From Bacillota bacterium (lineage in GTDB: Bacteria; Bacillota; Clostridia; Christensenellales; SZUA-584), in assembly GCA_023406895.1 (NCBI GenBank), contig JAEXTV010000016.1:62001-126000 (forward strand): DNA of 64,000 nucleotides. The letters run 5' to 3'. A program made the position numbers and the translations under genes. Shown here piece by piece: positions 50,807 through 60,227 of this stretch; within the stretch, counting starts at the first letter, position 1, and each line of letters begins with the position of its first letter. Below the pieces are notes generated by a model. The model was not told where the DNA came from and made no database searches. It saw only the letters and a list, made by a program, of their open reading frames with translations.

Positions 50807-52555
50807 TTAAAACCCCTGCGTTTTGAGTATAAACTGCACCGCCGCGTTGTTGCGCGCATCCATGAACGAGGTATACTTTTCGGCCATCTGCGAAAGCTTA
50901 TCGAGATACGCTTCCATGCCGTCAATGTTGTCTTTGAGCGGCCGCAGGCCTTCCTCATCCATTTCCGATATCCCGCCTTTGAGCTGTGCCATGCCGCTGA
51001 TCAGTTCATCGAGCGCGCCCAACAGTTTGGGCAGCTGCGCTTTTGCGTCTGCCATTCCCGCCGCAATATCGTCCGCGCCGCCCGCAAGCCGAGCCGCGCC
51101 GCCGCTGAGCGCCGTGCAGGCTGCCTGCAGCTTATAAGCACCGTCCAGCAGCTGCAAACAGGAGGCGTAAAGCGTTGCGCTGCCGCCGCGCAGCTGATTC
51201 ACACTGTCTGTGAAAACTCCCGAGAAGCCTGTGTAAAGCTGCTGCATACCCGTATTGAGCAGGGCTGAATTGTCTTTCAAATCCGATGCCGAGCTCACGA
51301 GTGCGTTGATGACGTCCTGCTGCGCGCTGAGTCCCGCCGCAATCGGCGCGGCAGCGGGGTCTGTTCCAGCCAGGGCGGCTGCATTTGAAGCCAATGTGCT
51401 GTTGGAGGTTGAGAGGCCGCCGAGAACCGTGCCGATACCGCCCACACCGGCATCCACACCCGCCGCGAGATTCTTCAAATCCGATATTTTTTTGGTCATC
51501 TCTGTCACCGACGCTTGCAGTTCACCTGCGCCCGTGTCGAAAGCCGCGAACGACGCAGCAAAGGCCGACATCCCCGCGTAAAAATCGTCCGCCGCGCTTT
51601 TTAGCGCTTTGGTATTGGCATTCAGCGAATCCATGCCGTTCTCAAGCGACGACGCGCCGGATGCAAGGCCATTCATGCCGCTTTGCATATCCTTTACGGC
51701 GCTCCTCATTTGCTTGAGGCCACTCAGCAGCGCGTCCGCGCCCGACTGCATATCGTCCGCACCCGCGAGCAGATCGTCCGCTCCATCCGTCAGGCCGTCA
51801 ATGTCGATCACGTCGCCAAAGCTATCGAGCCCCGGCAACGCCTTAGGGAGCACGATGATGCTGATTGGCTCCAGCGTCATATTGGTGCCGAATAGTGTGA
51901 ACGAAAACGTGCTTTCGGGCAGCGGAAACGCCGAATATGCCACCGTATAATCAGAACCCGCGAGCACCGTCGAAGCGGTATCCGGAATCTCGCGAACGGT
52001 ATACATGCTGCTGGCGAGTGACAGCGACACTTGCACCGCGAACGGTGTCATAATCTCACGGTCCGTGAGGTCATCCATTTCGCCCGTGCCCGAGTTATTC
52101 CTCACGGTCATTTCAATTTTCAGCTCTCCCGTCCGCCCCGAAATCTCCTCCGGCTGTATTTTTTCGCCGTTCAGATAATAGGCGATAGCAAAGCTTACGG
52201 GCAAAGCTTTTTGTGTTTCGCCCTGATAATAGAAACCGTCCTCTCCGGCAAGCCCAGCGGGCCATGTGATCTTTTCGCCGTCTACAACTGGCGTATCCGC
52301 GCCGGTGAGATTTTTCACCTGTGTGTATGTGCCGTAATCAACGATCTCTCCGTCTGCAAAAAAGCGGTTGACCACGGTCGCGCCTGCGTAGCTGCCGTCA
52401 TTGGCAAGCACGGCGTACACCGTTTCGCTCTTGGGTTTTTCGCCCTCCATTCGGGCTGGTGCAGCGCCCGAAAAACCGGCGGCAAACACGGCCGCCGCCG
52501 TGATGAGCGCGCCCACACGCAGTGCCTTATGTGTGGATAGGGTTAACCGTTTCAT
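50807..52555 (-). CDS. Secreted helical-repeat protein, YhgE/Pip-like
   Basis: The 582-residue protein has a signal peptide (to about GFSGAAPA), a beta-rich N-terminal domain of about 220 residues (YAVLANDGSYAGATVVNRFF and following) and then about 300 residues of Gly/Ala/Ser-rich helical repeats with a period near seven (DDLLAGADDMQSGADALLSG type), as in YhgE/Pip coiled stalks. Unlike YhgE/Pip it has no C-terminal membrane domain. It starts four bases after the MMPL gene, so the two are one operon. The protein probably forms the extracellular part of, or a partner for, the MMPL transporter. Confidence 0.78.
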   Translation of the reverse strand: MKRLTLSTHKALRVGALITAAAVFAAGFSGAAPARMEGEKPKSETVYAVLANDGSYAGATVVNRFFADGEIVDYGTYTQVKNLTGADTPVVDGEKITWPAGLAGEDGFYYQGETQKALPVSFAIAYYLNGEKIQPEEISGRTGELKIEMTVRNNSGTGEMDDLTDREIMTPFAVQVSLSLASSMYTVREIPDTASTVLAGSDYTVAYSAFPLPESTFSFTLFGTNMTLEPISIIVLPKALPGLDSFGDVIDIDGLTDGADDLLAGADDMQSGADALLSGLKQMRSAVKDMQSGMNGLASGASSLENGMDSLNANTKALKSAADDFYAGMSAFAASFAAFDTGAGELQASVTEMTKKISDLKNLAAGVDAGVGGIGTVLGGLSTSNSTLASNAAALAGTDPAAAPIAAGLSAQQDVINALVSSASDLKDNSALLNTGMQQLYTGFSGVFTDSVNQLRGGSATLYASCLQLLDGAYKLQAACTALSGGAARLAGGADDIAAGMADAKAQLPKLLGALDELISGMAQLKGGISEMDEEGLRPLKDNIDGMEAYLDKLSQMAEKYTSFMDARNNAAVQFILKTQGF

Positions 52556-52559
52556 ATCA

Positions 52560-54638
52560 TCATCCCCTGTTCTTCTTTTTCCGCAAAGAAAGCGTTGTGG
52601 CCCGAAGAGGCTTGTCGAACAATATAAACAACGCGGGCAGCGCAAACATGATCACCACAAAGCTGATCAGCGCACCGCGCCCGACCACCGATGCGATCTC
52701 TCTCGTCGCCTTGATCGAGCTGATCGTCGTGATGGAGAGCGTCGCAAAATAGAATGTGAGCACGCTGGTCAGCATCGGCTTGGTGGCCGTCGCAATGGCC
52801 TGCCTGATCGCCGTCTTCGGGTCGTCTGTCCTGCGTCTGAACTCAATGTAGCGTGACGTAAACAATATTGCGTAGTCCACTGTCGCGCCGAGCTGTATCG
52901 AGTTCACAAGCACAGGCGTTAAAAATATCATGTCTTCGCCGAAATAAAAATCCCAGCCCACATTGATATAGATTGCGGCTTTAATCACTGCCACGAGGAA
53001 AACGGGAATCAGCAGCGAGCGGAAAGCGATCATAATGATAATAAAGATGAACACCATTGAAATCACATCCACGGTCAGGTTGTCGGTATCCGCCGTGGAG
53101 GCCATATCCGCCGCGCTCGCGTAGGATCCCGTCACATAGCTGTCTTCACCAAAGTACTCTTTGGCGGCGGCACGCACATCGCCGATGGCGGCAAACAGCG
53201 TGTCGTTGTCCATGCCGGGCTTCATCGTCACGGTAAACCGGCGGTATGTTTCGCCCACATACGCGTCTTTGAGCACATCCGGAATAAACGCCTCCGGCAC
53301 CATCGCCGCTGCGCTGTCCGAATACGCGGCAACATCGCGCACGCTGGGAAGCGCCTTGATCGTTTGCACCGCCGCCGGCTCCGCATCCGCCAATGCCTTA
53401 CCGTACAGCACATGCACGGTATCCGTGATGCCGAAGGTGTCGCTGATTTTTTCCGACGCGACGATGGGTTTTGTGTTTTCCGGCATAAATCTATCTGAAG
53501 TATAATAATATTGCTGATTCGCGCTGCCGATGATACCCGGTATTAACGCAGCCGCCACCACGGCCAGCAGCACAAATCGGTATTTGATGAGCGGGCCGGA
53601 GAGCTTTTTGAGTGACGGCATCAGCACGCGGTGCTTGCGTTTGCCGAGCGGGTATGTGGCAAGGATCGCGCAGGGCAGAAACGTTAAGCTGATCACAAGG
53701 CTGAAAACCACGCCCTTACATAGCACGATGCCGATGTCCGCGCCGATCAGGTTCTGCATGAACATCAGCGCGATAAACCCGGCGCAGTCGGTCAGCGCGC
53801 TGGAGGAAATGGCGGTCAGTGTCGTACGCATAGAGGAAACCATCGCCGCATTCACGTCGCCGTTGACCGTTTTCAAGTCTTCTTCAAAGCGGTGTATCAG
53901 AAATATCGAAAAGTCCATGGAGATAGCGAGCTGCAATACCGCCGCAATCGCCACAGTCAGGAACGACACCTGATCCCGCAACAGAAAGTTTGTGCCGTAA
54001 TTGAGCACAATCGCGATGCCGATATTAACAATGCATAGCAGCGGCGCGATATACGACGACAGCGAGATCGCGAGTATGCCGATCAGTATGGCCCCCGCGA
54101 TGGCGAGATAAAGGCCTTGCTCACGCTGCAATGTCTGCCGGAGTTCACTTAATACCACAGGCTGCCCGCCAAAATACTCGCCGTCTTCCATCATCGCCGA
54201 AATCTCACTCACAGCGGATTCGGAAAAGTCGCTTTGATCCGCGCCCTCAAATGAAACGATGAGCAGCGTGGCATCACCCTTTTTAAACTGCGCAAGCACA
54301 TCGCCGGACAAAAAATCCTCGGGCTGGTAGATATCGAGCATATCGTCCATCCACGACACGGTTTTAACGCCGTCAATGGTTTCGATGCGCTGCTTTAATT
54401 GTTTTGCCTGCCAGTTTTCTTTGCCCTCAATAAGAATATACCCTTGCGCGGAGGAGGAAAATTCTCTGTTCTCTATGGCGCTGCCCGTAACGGAATTCGC
54501 CCCTGCGGGCATAAAGGCGGACATTTCAAAGCTCGTTTTCACAAGCGGAATGCCGAGCAGAGAAGCCCCGCAGCAAAAAATTAAGAAAATAATGACCAAA
54601 ACCTTATGACGAACCAAAAACCTAAAGAGTTTATTCAT
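52560..54638 (-). CDS. MMPL/RND-family transporter
   Basis: The 692-residue protein shows the MMPL layout of twelve membrane helices in two halves: helix 1 (HKVLVIIFLIFCC), an extracellular domain, helices 2-6 with AISMDFSIFLIHRFEEDL, then helix 7 (ALIPGIIGSA), a second domain and helices 8-12 with QLGATVDYAILFTSRYIE. The paired Asp in SMDFSIF and TVDYAIL are the proton-relay positions of the family. It should export lipids or hydrophobic compounds driven by proton motive force. The ATG at 54638 follows GGGTGGTAATTCT. The operon partner is the secreted helical-repeat protein. Confidence 0.93.
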   Translation of the reverse strand: MNKLFRFLVRHKVLVIIFLIFCCGASLLGIPLVKTSFEMSAFMPAGANSVTGSAIENREFSSSAQGYILIEGKENWQAKQLKQRIETIDGVKTVSWMDDMLDIYQPEDFLSGDVLAQFKKGDATLLIVSFEGADQSDFSESAVSEISAMMEDGEYFGGQPVVLSELRQTLQREQGLYLAIAGAILIGILAISLSSYIAPLLCIVNIGIAIVLNYGTNFLLRDQVSFLTVAIAAVLQLAISMDFSIFLIHRFEEDLKTVNGDVNAAMVSSMRTTLTAISSSALTDCAGFIALMFMQNLIGADIGIVLCKGVVFSLVISLTFLPCAILATYPLGKRKHRVLMPSLKKLSGPLIKYRFVLLAVVAAALIPGIIGSANQQYYYTSDRFMPENTKPIVASEKISDTFGITDTVHVLYGKALADAEPAAVQTIKALPSVRDVAAYSDSAAAMVPEAFIPDVLKDAYVGETYRRFTVTMKPGMDNDTLFAAIGDVRAAAKEYFGEDSYVTGSYASAADMASTADTDNLTVDVISMVFIFIIIMIAFRSLLIPVFLVAVIKAAIYINVGWDFYFGEDMIFLTPVLVNSIQLGATVDYAILFTSRYIEFRRRTDDPKTAIRQAIATATKPMLTSVLTFYFATLSITTISSIKATREIASVVGRGALISFVVIMFALPALFILFDKPLRATTLSLRKKKNRG

Positions 54639-54931
54639 AGAATTACCACCCGATATTTGGTTGCACAAATTATACCAAATCTCACGCATCCACTCAAAGC
54701 CGACGTTATACGCTGTCTATTCAAATATATTCATAAACTCACAAATATTCGGCCAAAGTGCACAGCGGCTGTGAAATCCCGTGATTATCCGCTGTTTTTC
54801 ATAGGTTCAGGGTTTGCCGTGACGGATAAAATTTTCATCTCAGGGCAGGAAGGGTGTATAGCGACACCGAATATTGAATATACTCCCATAATCAGACGAA
54901 TATCGTCAAAGGAGACTGTAAGGAGGATCGC

Positions 54932-55759
54932 ATGAACCGTATCAACCGATGTTTTGGGGTTCTCGGCATTTTGGCCGCCGCTGTGATGGCCGGCGCGTTG
55001 ATAGCTTCAGTCGTCTGCGATACCGGCGGTTTTTCTCCGCTCAACGCGTTTTATAACGAGCTCGGCCTCTTTTCGGGCGGATACTTCGTGCCCTCGTTTG
55101 CGATGCTTATCAATCTCTGCTTCGTGCTTCTGGGTCTCGTTTTCGGTGCCCTCATGATGTTTGATGCGTTTCGCAAAGACACCGTGTGGTCAACCGTGCT
55201 CGGCTTTTTCGGTGCACTGACGGGTGTGCTCGCGATGGCTCATGGCATTTTTACGCTCAACGTCGCGCCTTATCACTATATCGCCGCATCAGCTTTTTAT
55301 TTCTCAGCCGCTGTGTTCTGCGCGCTTTATCTGATAGACAAGCTGCGCGAACGCGGCAAAAATCCTTTTGCGACGATCATCGTCGCGGTTCTCACATGCG
55401 CTGCGGGCAGCGTTAACGCGTGGTACATCCTCTCAGGCGGTATGTCGGCTTATCTCGTGAACAGCGCGTCACTCACAGGCCGCAGCGGCATTGAGCCGTT
55501 CGCGCTGGTCGGTTGGGCCGCGCTTGTACTGTTTTTGGTGTTCACCGTGCTGTATTCCGTGGGGTTGCTCGGCACAAGGCGGAAAAAAGCTGATTCGCCC
55601 GAAATGCCGGAGCTTAAAGAAACCGACGATGAGGACAAAAGCCTCGATGAAGCCATAGAAAATCTGACAGATGAGAACCTTGAAGAGACGCTCGGCGCAG
55701 GGTTGCAAAAAAGCTTTGATGAAAGCACGGAAGACGACGATCAGCCGTATGGGTTATAG
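54932..55759 (+). CDS. DUF998-type membrane protein with acidic tail
   Basis: The 275-residue protein has six to seven hydrophobic helices (about 8-215) with NAFYNELGLFSGGYFVPSF in the first loop, resembling DUF998 proteins. The last 60 residues form a soluble, strongly acidic tail (KETDDEDKSLDEAIENL and onward). Family function is unknown. AAGGAGG lies before the ATG. It is divergent from the MMPL operon and has its own terminator-like hairpin downstream. Confidence 0.75.
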   Translation: MNRINRCFGVLGILAAAVMAGALIASVVCDTGGFSPLNAFYNELGLFSGGYFVPSFAMLINLCFVLLGLVFGALMMFDAFRKDTVWSTVLGFFGALTGVLAMAHGIFTLNVAPYHYIAASAFYFSAAVFCALYLIDKLRERGKNPFATIIVAVLTCAAGSVNAWYILSGGMSAYLVNSASLTGRSGIEPFALVGWAALVLFLVFTVLYSVGLLGTRRKKADSPEMPELKETDDEDKSLDEAIENLTDENLEETLGAGLQKSFDESTEDDDQPYGL

Positions 55760-55786
55760 ATAGGGTCAATCAAACACTTCAGTCAT

Positions 55787-55832
55787 GCAGCTGCCGAAAA
55801 AGCAGCTGCCCCATCACCTGTCGGTGACAACG
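55787..55832. repeat. GTCACCGACAGGTGA-type repeat with GCAGCTGC pair
   Basis: GCAGCTGC occurs at 55787-55794 and 55802-55809, followed by the hairpin TCACC-TGTC-GGTGA (55814-55827). The same hairpin, inverted, is at 60257-60271. These look like members of the CAATCCTC family with another central stem. Confidence 0.55.
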
Positions 55833-55861
55833 GAAAAGGAATAAAATATGATAATACAAAG

Positions 55862-55885
55862 CGCGCTTCAATCAGCGCGTTTTTG
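55862..55885 (+). terminator. Terminator after the DUF998-type gene
   Basis: CGCGCT (55862-55867) pairs with AGCGCG (55874-55879) across six bases, followed by TTTTT. It lies about 100 bases after the stop codon, beyond the repeat. Confidence 0.7.
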
Positions 55886-56036
55886 ATTTGAAAAGTATCT
55901 TCTTCTGTTATGCAGGAAATTAACTCATTCGGTTATCCAGCTCACTGCGCATTAAAAACTGCGAAACAAACAATATCTGTAACAGATTCTTCAGTCGCTG
56001 ACGCTCCATCAGAATGACACACGTTAAGTTTTCTGA

Positions 56037-56555
56037 TTACCAATGTTTCTTATCCGGGTCAAACGTCTTTTCTTTTAAGTTGATGCCAAGGTCCTCAACC
56101 GCGGCATATGCGGCCACCGCAATCACCGTCCACCACACAATGGGATGGCTGATGAGAAGATTCAGCGGCAGCGCGAGAAAAATCAGCAGCCCGGCCAGCT
56201 TGCCGGCCCAGGTGTGCCGAACACCGAAAACCCTGTGCTTCACATAGACCACAATGATGGAAGTAACTCTGATCACACCGATGGCAACAATCCACGGCCA
56301 GACCAAAGCGATGATGCCGATGTCGATCAGCTTATATAAAATCACACCCATCATCACCATGTCCGCGATTGAATCGAGCCGCGCCCCTGTCACGCTTTGG
56401 GTTCTCATGCGCCGCGCAATGATGCCGTCCGCCATATCGGTGATACCAGCCAGTGCATACAGCACCAGAAAAAGCCCGATGCTTAAAGGAAGCAGCAGAC
56501 AAAGAGAGAGCGGTACACGAAGCAGCGTGATGATATTGGCAGCGTGCCTTTTCAA
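56037..56555 (-). CDS. CDP-alcohol phosphatidyltransferase
   Basis: The protein of about 172 residues has the family motif DMADGIIARR followed by GARLDSIAD (pattern D..DG..AR, then G...D...D), and five to six membrane helices. It replaces CMP of a CDP-lipid with an alcohol, making a phospholipid head group; which one (glycerol phosphate, inositol or other) is not clear. I start it at a TTG (56555) behind AAGGACG, because the longer frame from 56612 would run across a promoter-like TGGTATACT. It is divergent from the amino-acid binding-protein gene. Confidence 0.87.
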   Translation of the reverse strand: MKRHAANIITLLRVPLSLCLLLPLSIGLFLVLYALAGITDMADGIIARRMRTQSVTGARLDSIADMVMMGVILYKLIDIGIIALVWPWIVAIGVIRVTSIIVVYVKHRVFGVRHTWAGKLAGLLIFLALPLNLLISHPIVWWTVIAVAAYAAVEDLGINLKEKTFDPDKKHW

Positions 56556-56649
56556 AATTTCGTCCTTAATTGTTAATACTAACAGTATACCATAGCGGCG
56601 TTCACGCTTCATACGAAAACCCCGGGCATTTTTATATTGCCGGATTTCG

Positions 56650-56658
56650 TGATATAAT
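56650..56658 (+). promoter_or_regulatory. Extended -10 promoter of the first binding-protein gene
   Basis: GTGATATAAT gives an extended -10 38 bases before the ATG; TTTTAT at 56630-56635 may serve as -35. Confidence 0.5.
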
Positions 56659-56695
56659 CATAACAAGTTTGTATTTTTAATTTGGGAGAACGTCT

Positions 56696-57493
56696 ATGAA
56701 AACACGAAAGAAGACCGTTTGGCTGACGCTTGTCCTCAGTTTGCTGCTCGCACTCACAGCCTGCACGCCCATCACATCGGAGGAATCGGATGGCACCGCG
56801 GCGGACGACGGTACGGCGACCGAAACCGCGCCCCCAAAGCTTGTGATGGCCACCGATCCCACTTTCCCGCCTTATGAATACAACGGCGATCAGGGCATTG
56901 CAGGCATCGATATTGATATTGCCAATAAAATTGCCGCCAAGCTCGGCCTTGAGCTCGAAATCAAAACAATCCCCTTTAACGATATCGTCGCCGCCGTTCA
57001 GAATAAGCAGGTTGATATCGGCATGGCGGCACTCACCGCCGATGAAACAAGGCTTGCGGCCGTCGATTTTACGTCGCCGTACGCCACAGGCAAACAGGTG
57101 ATTATTGTCAACAAGGATTCGGACATCACCGCGCCTGCCGGGCTGGCCGGAAAAAGAATCGGCGTTCAGCAAAACACAGCGGGCAGCACCTACTGCACCG
57201 AAGAGTTCGGCACAGCGGCGGTGCAAAGCTTCGGCACAGGCGCAGATGCCCTTCAGGCGCTGCTGCAGGGCAGCGTGGATGCCGTTGTGATTGACGACGG
57301 CCCGGCCAAGGTGCTGGCACAGACGAGTCAATCCGTTGTGATTCTTGATACAGAATATAAGCTGGATAAGTATGCAATAGCAGTGAATAAAGACAGCTCC
57401 TCACTGCTTAAAAAAATCAATTCGGCATTGGCCGAGCTCAAAGCTTCGGGCGAGATTCAGAGCATTATTGATAGCTATATTAAGGCCGAATAA
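56696..57493 (+). CDS. Polar amino-acid ABC transporter binding lipoprotein, copy 1
   Basis: The 265-residue lipoprotein has a signal ending ALTAC, a short acidic linker and a family 3 solute-binding domain: MATDPTFPPYEYNGDQ, GIDIDIANKIAAKLGLELE, VDIGMAALTADETRLAAVDF and VVIDDGPAKVLA. The Asp/Arg positions that bind the alpha-amino and carboxylate groups are kept. It should deliver an amino acid to a permease/ATPase pair, probably the one at 58641-60075. It is about half identical to copy 2 and separated from it by its own terminator. Confidence 0.92.
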   Translation: MKTRKKTVWLTLVLSLLLALTACTPITSEESDGTAADDGTATETAPPKLVMATDPTFPPYEYNGDQGIAGIDIDIANKIAAKLGLELEIKTIPFNDIVAAVQNKQVDIGMAALTADETRLAAVDFTSPYATGKQVIIVNKDSDITAPAGLAGKRIGVQQNTAGSTYCTEEFGTAAVQSFGTGADALQALLQGSVDAVVIDDGPAKVLAQTSQSVVILDTEYKLDKYAIAVNKDSSSLLKKINSALAELKASGEIQSIIDSYIKAE

Positions 57494-57532
57494 ACACGGA
57501 TTCATCGCGATCTCATTAATGTTTGCTGTGCC

Positions 57533-57579
57533 AAAGCCCAACGCATGAAAATTTGATTTGTGCGGGGCTTTATATTTTT
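57533..57579 (+). terminator. Terminator between the two binding-protein genes
   Basis: AAAGCCC (57533-57539) and CGCA pair with TGCG and GGGCTTT (57565-57571), followed by a T-rich tail (TATATTTTTG). Confidence 0.75.
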
Positions 57580-57599
57580 GAATAAAAAATGAATATGGG

Positions 57600-57628
57600 T
57601 TGAAAATATTCTATAAATATAATATACT
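57600..57628 (+). promoter_or_regulatory. Sigma-A promoter of the second binding-protein gene
   Basis: TTGAAA (57600-57605), 17 bases, TATACT (57623-57628), 34 bases before the ATG. Confidence 0.7.
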
Positions 57629-57661
57629 ATTCATAAATTTTTAAAACTGGGGGACCAATAA

Positions 57662-58516
57662 ATGAAAGTGTTGAAAACAATCGCCTCTCTGGCTGTTGTA
57701 TTGTGCATGATGTTTGCATTTGCCGCTTGCGCGCCGCAGGCTTCAAATGAACCGTCAGAATCGCCGAGCGAATCCGCTGCTTCTGTGGCAAGCGAAGAAC
57801 CGAGTGAATCCGCTTCTGCAAGCGAAGAAGCGTCCGCGCCTGCGGAAAACGTCCTGACAATGGGTACCAACGCGGCTTTCCCGCCGTATGAGTACACCGA
57901 AGGCGACAAAATCGTGGGTATCGATGCCGAAATCGCCGCGCTGATCGCTGAGAAGCTCGGTATGACGCTGAAGATCGAGGATATGGAGTTTGATTCGGTT
58001 ATTCCCTCTGTCCAGAGCGGTAAGGTCGATATGGGTATGGCCGGCTTAACCGTCACCGATGAGCGCAAACAAGCGGTAGATTTCACCTCTTCTTACGCAA
58101 CAGGCAAACAGGTCATCATCGTCGCCGAGGGTTCCAAGATCGCAACTGCGAAAGACCTTGAAGGCAAAACCATCGGCGTGCAGCTTTCCACCACGGGCGA
58201 TCTCTATATCACATGGGATCTCGTTGACGAAGGACTGGCTCAGATTGAACGCTACAACAAGGGTGCCGATGCGGTGCAGGCGCTGGTACAGGGCAAGATC
58301 GACGCGGTCGTTATCGATAACGAACCCGCCAAGGTGTTTGTGGAGCAGGCTAAGGGCCTCAAGATTCTCGAAACCGAATATGTGCTCGAAGACTACGCGA
58401 TTGCAGTTGCTAAGAACAACACGGAATTGCTTGATAAAATCAATACCGCGCTCGAAGAACTCATTGCTTCGGGTGATGTTCAGAAGATTTTGGATAAATA
58501 CATCAAGGCCGAATAA
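57662..58516 (+). CDS. Polar amino-acid ABC transporter binding lipoprotein, copy 2
   Basis: The 284-residue lipoprotein has a signal ending AFAAC, then a Ser/Glu/Pro/Ala linker to about residue 62 and a solute-binding domain (MGTNAAFPPYEYTEGD, VDMGMAGLTVTDERKQAVDF, DAVVIDNEPAKVFVE). The residues that hold the amino-acid backbone are the same as in copy 1, while the side-chain pocket differs in several places, so the two may have different preferences. Its gene directly precedes permease and ATPase, with an intervening hairpin that should leave the binding protein in excess. Confidence 0.94.
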   Translation: MKVLKTIASLAVVLCMMFAFAACAPQASNEPSESPSESAASVASEEPSESASASEEASAPAENVLTMGTNAAFPPYEYTEGDKIVGIDAEIAALIAEKLGMTLKIEDMEFDSVIPSVQSGKVDMGMAGLTVTDERKQAVDFTSSYATGKQVIIVAEGSKIATAKDLEGKTIGVQLSTTGDLYITWDLVDEGLAQIERYNKGADAVQALVQGKIDAVVIDNEPAKVFVEQAKGLKILETEYVLEDYAIAVAKNNTELLDKINTALEELIASGDVQKILDKYIKAE

Positions 58517-58577
58517 ACCTTGACAAAGCACTCATCCGCTGTTACCTTTGAAAGGGCAGAACGGATACGATAACAGC

Positions 58578-58608
58578 AAGGCTGCCTGGTGACGGGCAGC
58601 CTTTTTTA
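58578..58608 (+). terminator. Intra-operon attenuating terminator
   Basis: AAGGCTGCC (58578-58586) pairs perfectly with GGCAGCCTT (58595-58603) and is followed by TTTTT. It lies between the binding-protein gene and the permease gene. Since no separate promoter is evident before the permease, partial read-through probably sets the usual excess of binding protein. Confidence 0.85.
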
Positions 58609-58640
58609 CATTATAAATCCCGTTAAAGGAGGGAATTCAT

Positions 58641-59345
58641 ATGGCTGAGTGGTGGCAAGAATTGGTCAACATGTTTACACTCGCCTTCATCGATCATAAT
58701 CGCTGGTTGTCCCTGTTGAAGGGCCTTGGCAACACGCTGCTTATCACTTTTTTTGCCGTCATTATCGGCATTGTGATCGGCTTTATCGTCTCGATCATCC
58801 GTACCACACACGATAAAACCGGCAAACTCAAAATTGGCAACGCCATCTGTCAGGTCTATCTCACTGTGATCCGCGGTACGCCGGTGATGGTGCAGATCAT
58901 GATATTCTACTTCGTGATTTTCGCCGCCGCTCCCACCGAGTTTAAGATTCCGATCGCCATACTCTCATTCGGTATCAACTCGGGCGCATATGTGGCGGAA
59001 ATATTCCGCAGCGGTATCAACTCAATTGATTCGGGACAGTTTGAAGCGGGACGGAGCCTTGGCTTTAACTATACACAAACCATGTGGCACATCGTGATGC
59101 CGCAGGCTTTTAAAAATGTCATTCCGGCGCTCGCCAACGAGTTCATCGTGCTGCTCAAGGAAACCTCGGTTGCGGGTTATATTGCCGTGGAAGACCTGAC
59201 ACGCAGCGGCTTCACAATCGGCGGAGCGATTTACAACTATACGCTGCCGCTGATCGCTATCGCTCTGATTTATCTGCTGCTGGTTATCCTGCTCTCATGG
59301 GGAGTTCGCAAGCTGGAAAGGAGGCTGAGACGCAGTGACCGATAA
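58641..59345 (+). CDS. Polar amino-acid ABC transporter permease
   Basis: The 234-residue HisM/GlnP-type permease has the family start (LLKGLGNTLLITFFAVIIG), the central RGTPVMVQIM and the ATPase-contact loop EAGRSLGFNYTQTMWHIVMPQA, with five membrane helices. It forms a homodimeric channel. AAAGGAGGG lies seven bases before the ATG. The ATPase gene overlaps it by 11 bases. Confidence 0.95.
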   Translation: MAEWWQELVNMFTLAFIDHNRWLSLLKGLGNTLLITFFAVIIGIVIGFIVSIIRTTHDKTGKLKIGNAICQVYLTVIRGTPVMVQIMIFYFVIFAAAPTEFKIPIAILSFGINSGAYVAEIFRSGINSIDSGQFEAGRSLGFNYTQTMWHIVMPQAFKNVIPALANEFIVLLKETSVAGYIAVEDLTRSGFTIGGAIYNYTLPLIAIALIYLLLVILLSWGVRKLERRLRRSDR

Positions 59346-60075
59346 CGACGTATTGATCCGCACGCAGGGTCTGGAAAAGCATTACGGCCCCATCAAAGCA
59401 TTGGACGGTATTGACGCCGAGATTCATAAGGGCGATGTCGCGGTGGTCATCGGGCCTTCCGGTTCGGGTAAATCCACATTTCTGCGGTGTCTGAACCTAC
59501 TTGAAGACCCGACAGGCGGCCATGTTTACTTTGAAGGCATCGACATCACCGATCCCAAGGTGGATATCAACATCCACCGTCAAAAGATGGGCATGGTGTT
59601 TCAGCAGTTCAATCTGTTTCCGCATATGAGCGTGCTCAAAAACATGACGCTCGCACCCGTCAAGCTGCTTAATCTGTCTCAGCAGGAGGCTGACGAACGC
59701 GCGATGAATCTGCTGCAGCGCGTGGGGCTTTCCGACAGAGCCAAAGCCTATCCGGCGCAGCTTTCGGGCGGCCAAAAACAACGCATCGCCATCGTGCGCG
59801 CGCTGTGCATGAACCCCGACGTGATGCTGTTTGACGAACCCACCTCCGCACTCGATCCGGAAATGGTCGGCGAGGTGCTCGACGTGATGAAATCGCTCGC
59901 GCAGGGCGGCATGACTATGGTCGTCGTCACGCACGAAATGGGCTTTGCGCGCGAGGTTGGCACCCGCGCAATATTCATGGACGAAGGAAAAATCGTGGAA
60001 GAAAACAAGCCGAGCGAGCTTTTTGAAAACCCGCGAAGCGAGCGGCTCCAAAGCTTTCTTGCCAAGGTACTCTGA
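59335..60075 (+). CDS. Polar amino-acid ABC transporter ATPase
   Basis: The 246-residue ATPase has Walker A GPSGSGKST, Q-loop VFQQFNLFPHM, signature LSGGQKQR, Walker B VMLFDEPTSALDP and the switch His in VVTHEM, the standard GlnQ/HisP type. It starts with GTG at 59335, ten bases after AGGAGG, inside the end of the permease gene. It powers uptake by the adjacent permease and the one or two binding proteins. Confidence 0.96.
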   Translation: MTDNDVLIRTQGLEKHYGPIKALDGIDAEIHKGDVAVVIGPSGSGKSTFLRCLNLLEDPTGGHVYFEGIDITDPKVDINIHRQKMGMVFQQFNLFPHMSVLKNMTLAPVKLLNLSQQEADERAMNLLQRVGLSDRAKAYPAQLSGGQKQRIAIVRALCMNPDVMLFDEPTSALDPEMVGEVLDVMKSLAQGGMTMVVVTHEMGFAREVGTRAIFMDEGKIVEENKPSELFENPRSERLQSFLAKVL

Positions 60076-60088
60076 TAACCGATTCCAA

Positions 60089-60117
60089 AACGGCAGGCAC
60101 TAGCCCGCCGTTTTTTT
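60089..60117 (+). terminator. Terminator of the amino-acid transporter operon
   Basis: ACGGC/GCCGT and an inner GGC/GCC stem with one mismatch, followed by TTTTTTT. Confidence 0.85.
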
Positions 60118-60227
60118 GTTTCAGGCACAATATCTCTAATCGGACAGCCGCAAAACATCTCACGCCTGAGGCATCTATATGGAGAATTACTGTCTCAGCG
60201 TCATAAAAATCTCTTATATCATCCAAC

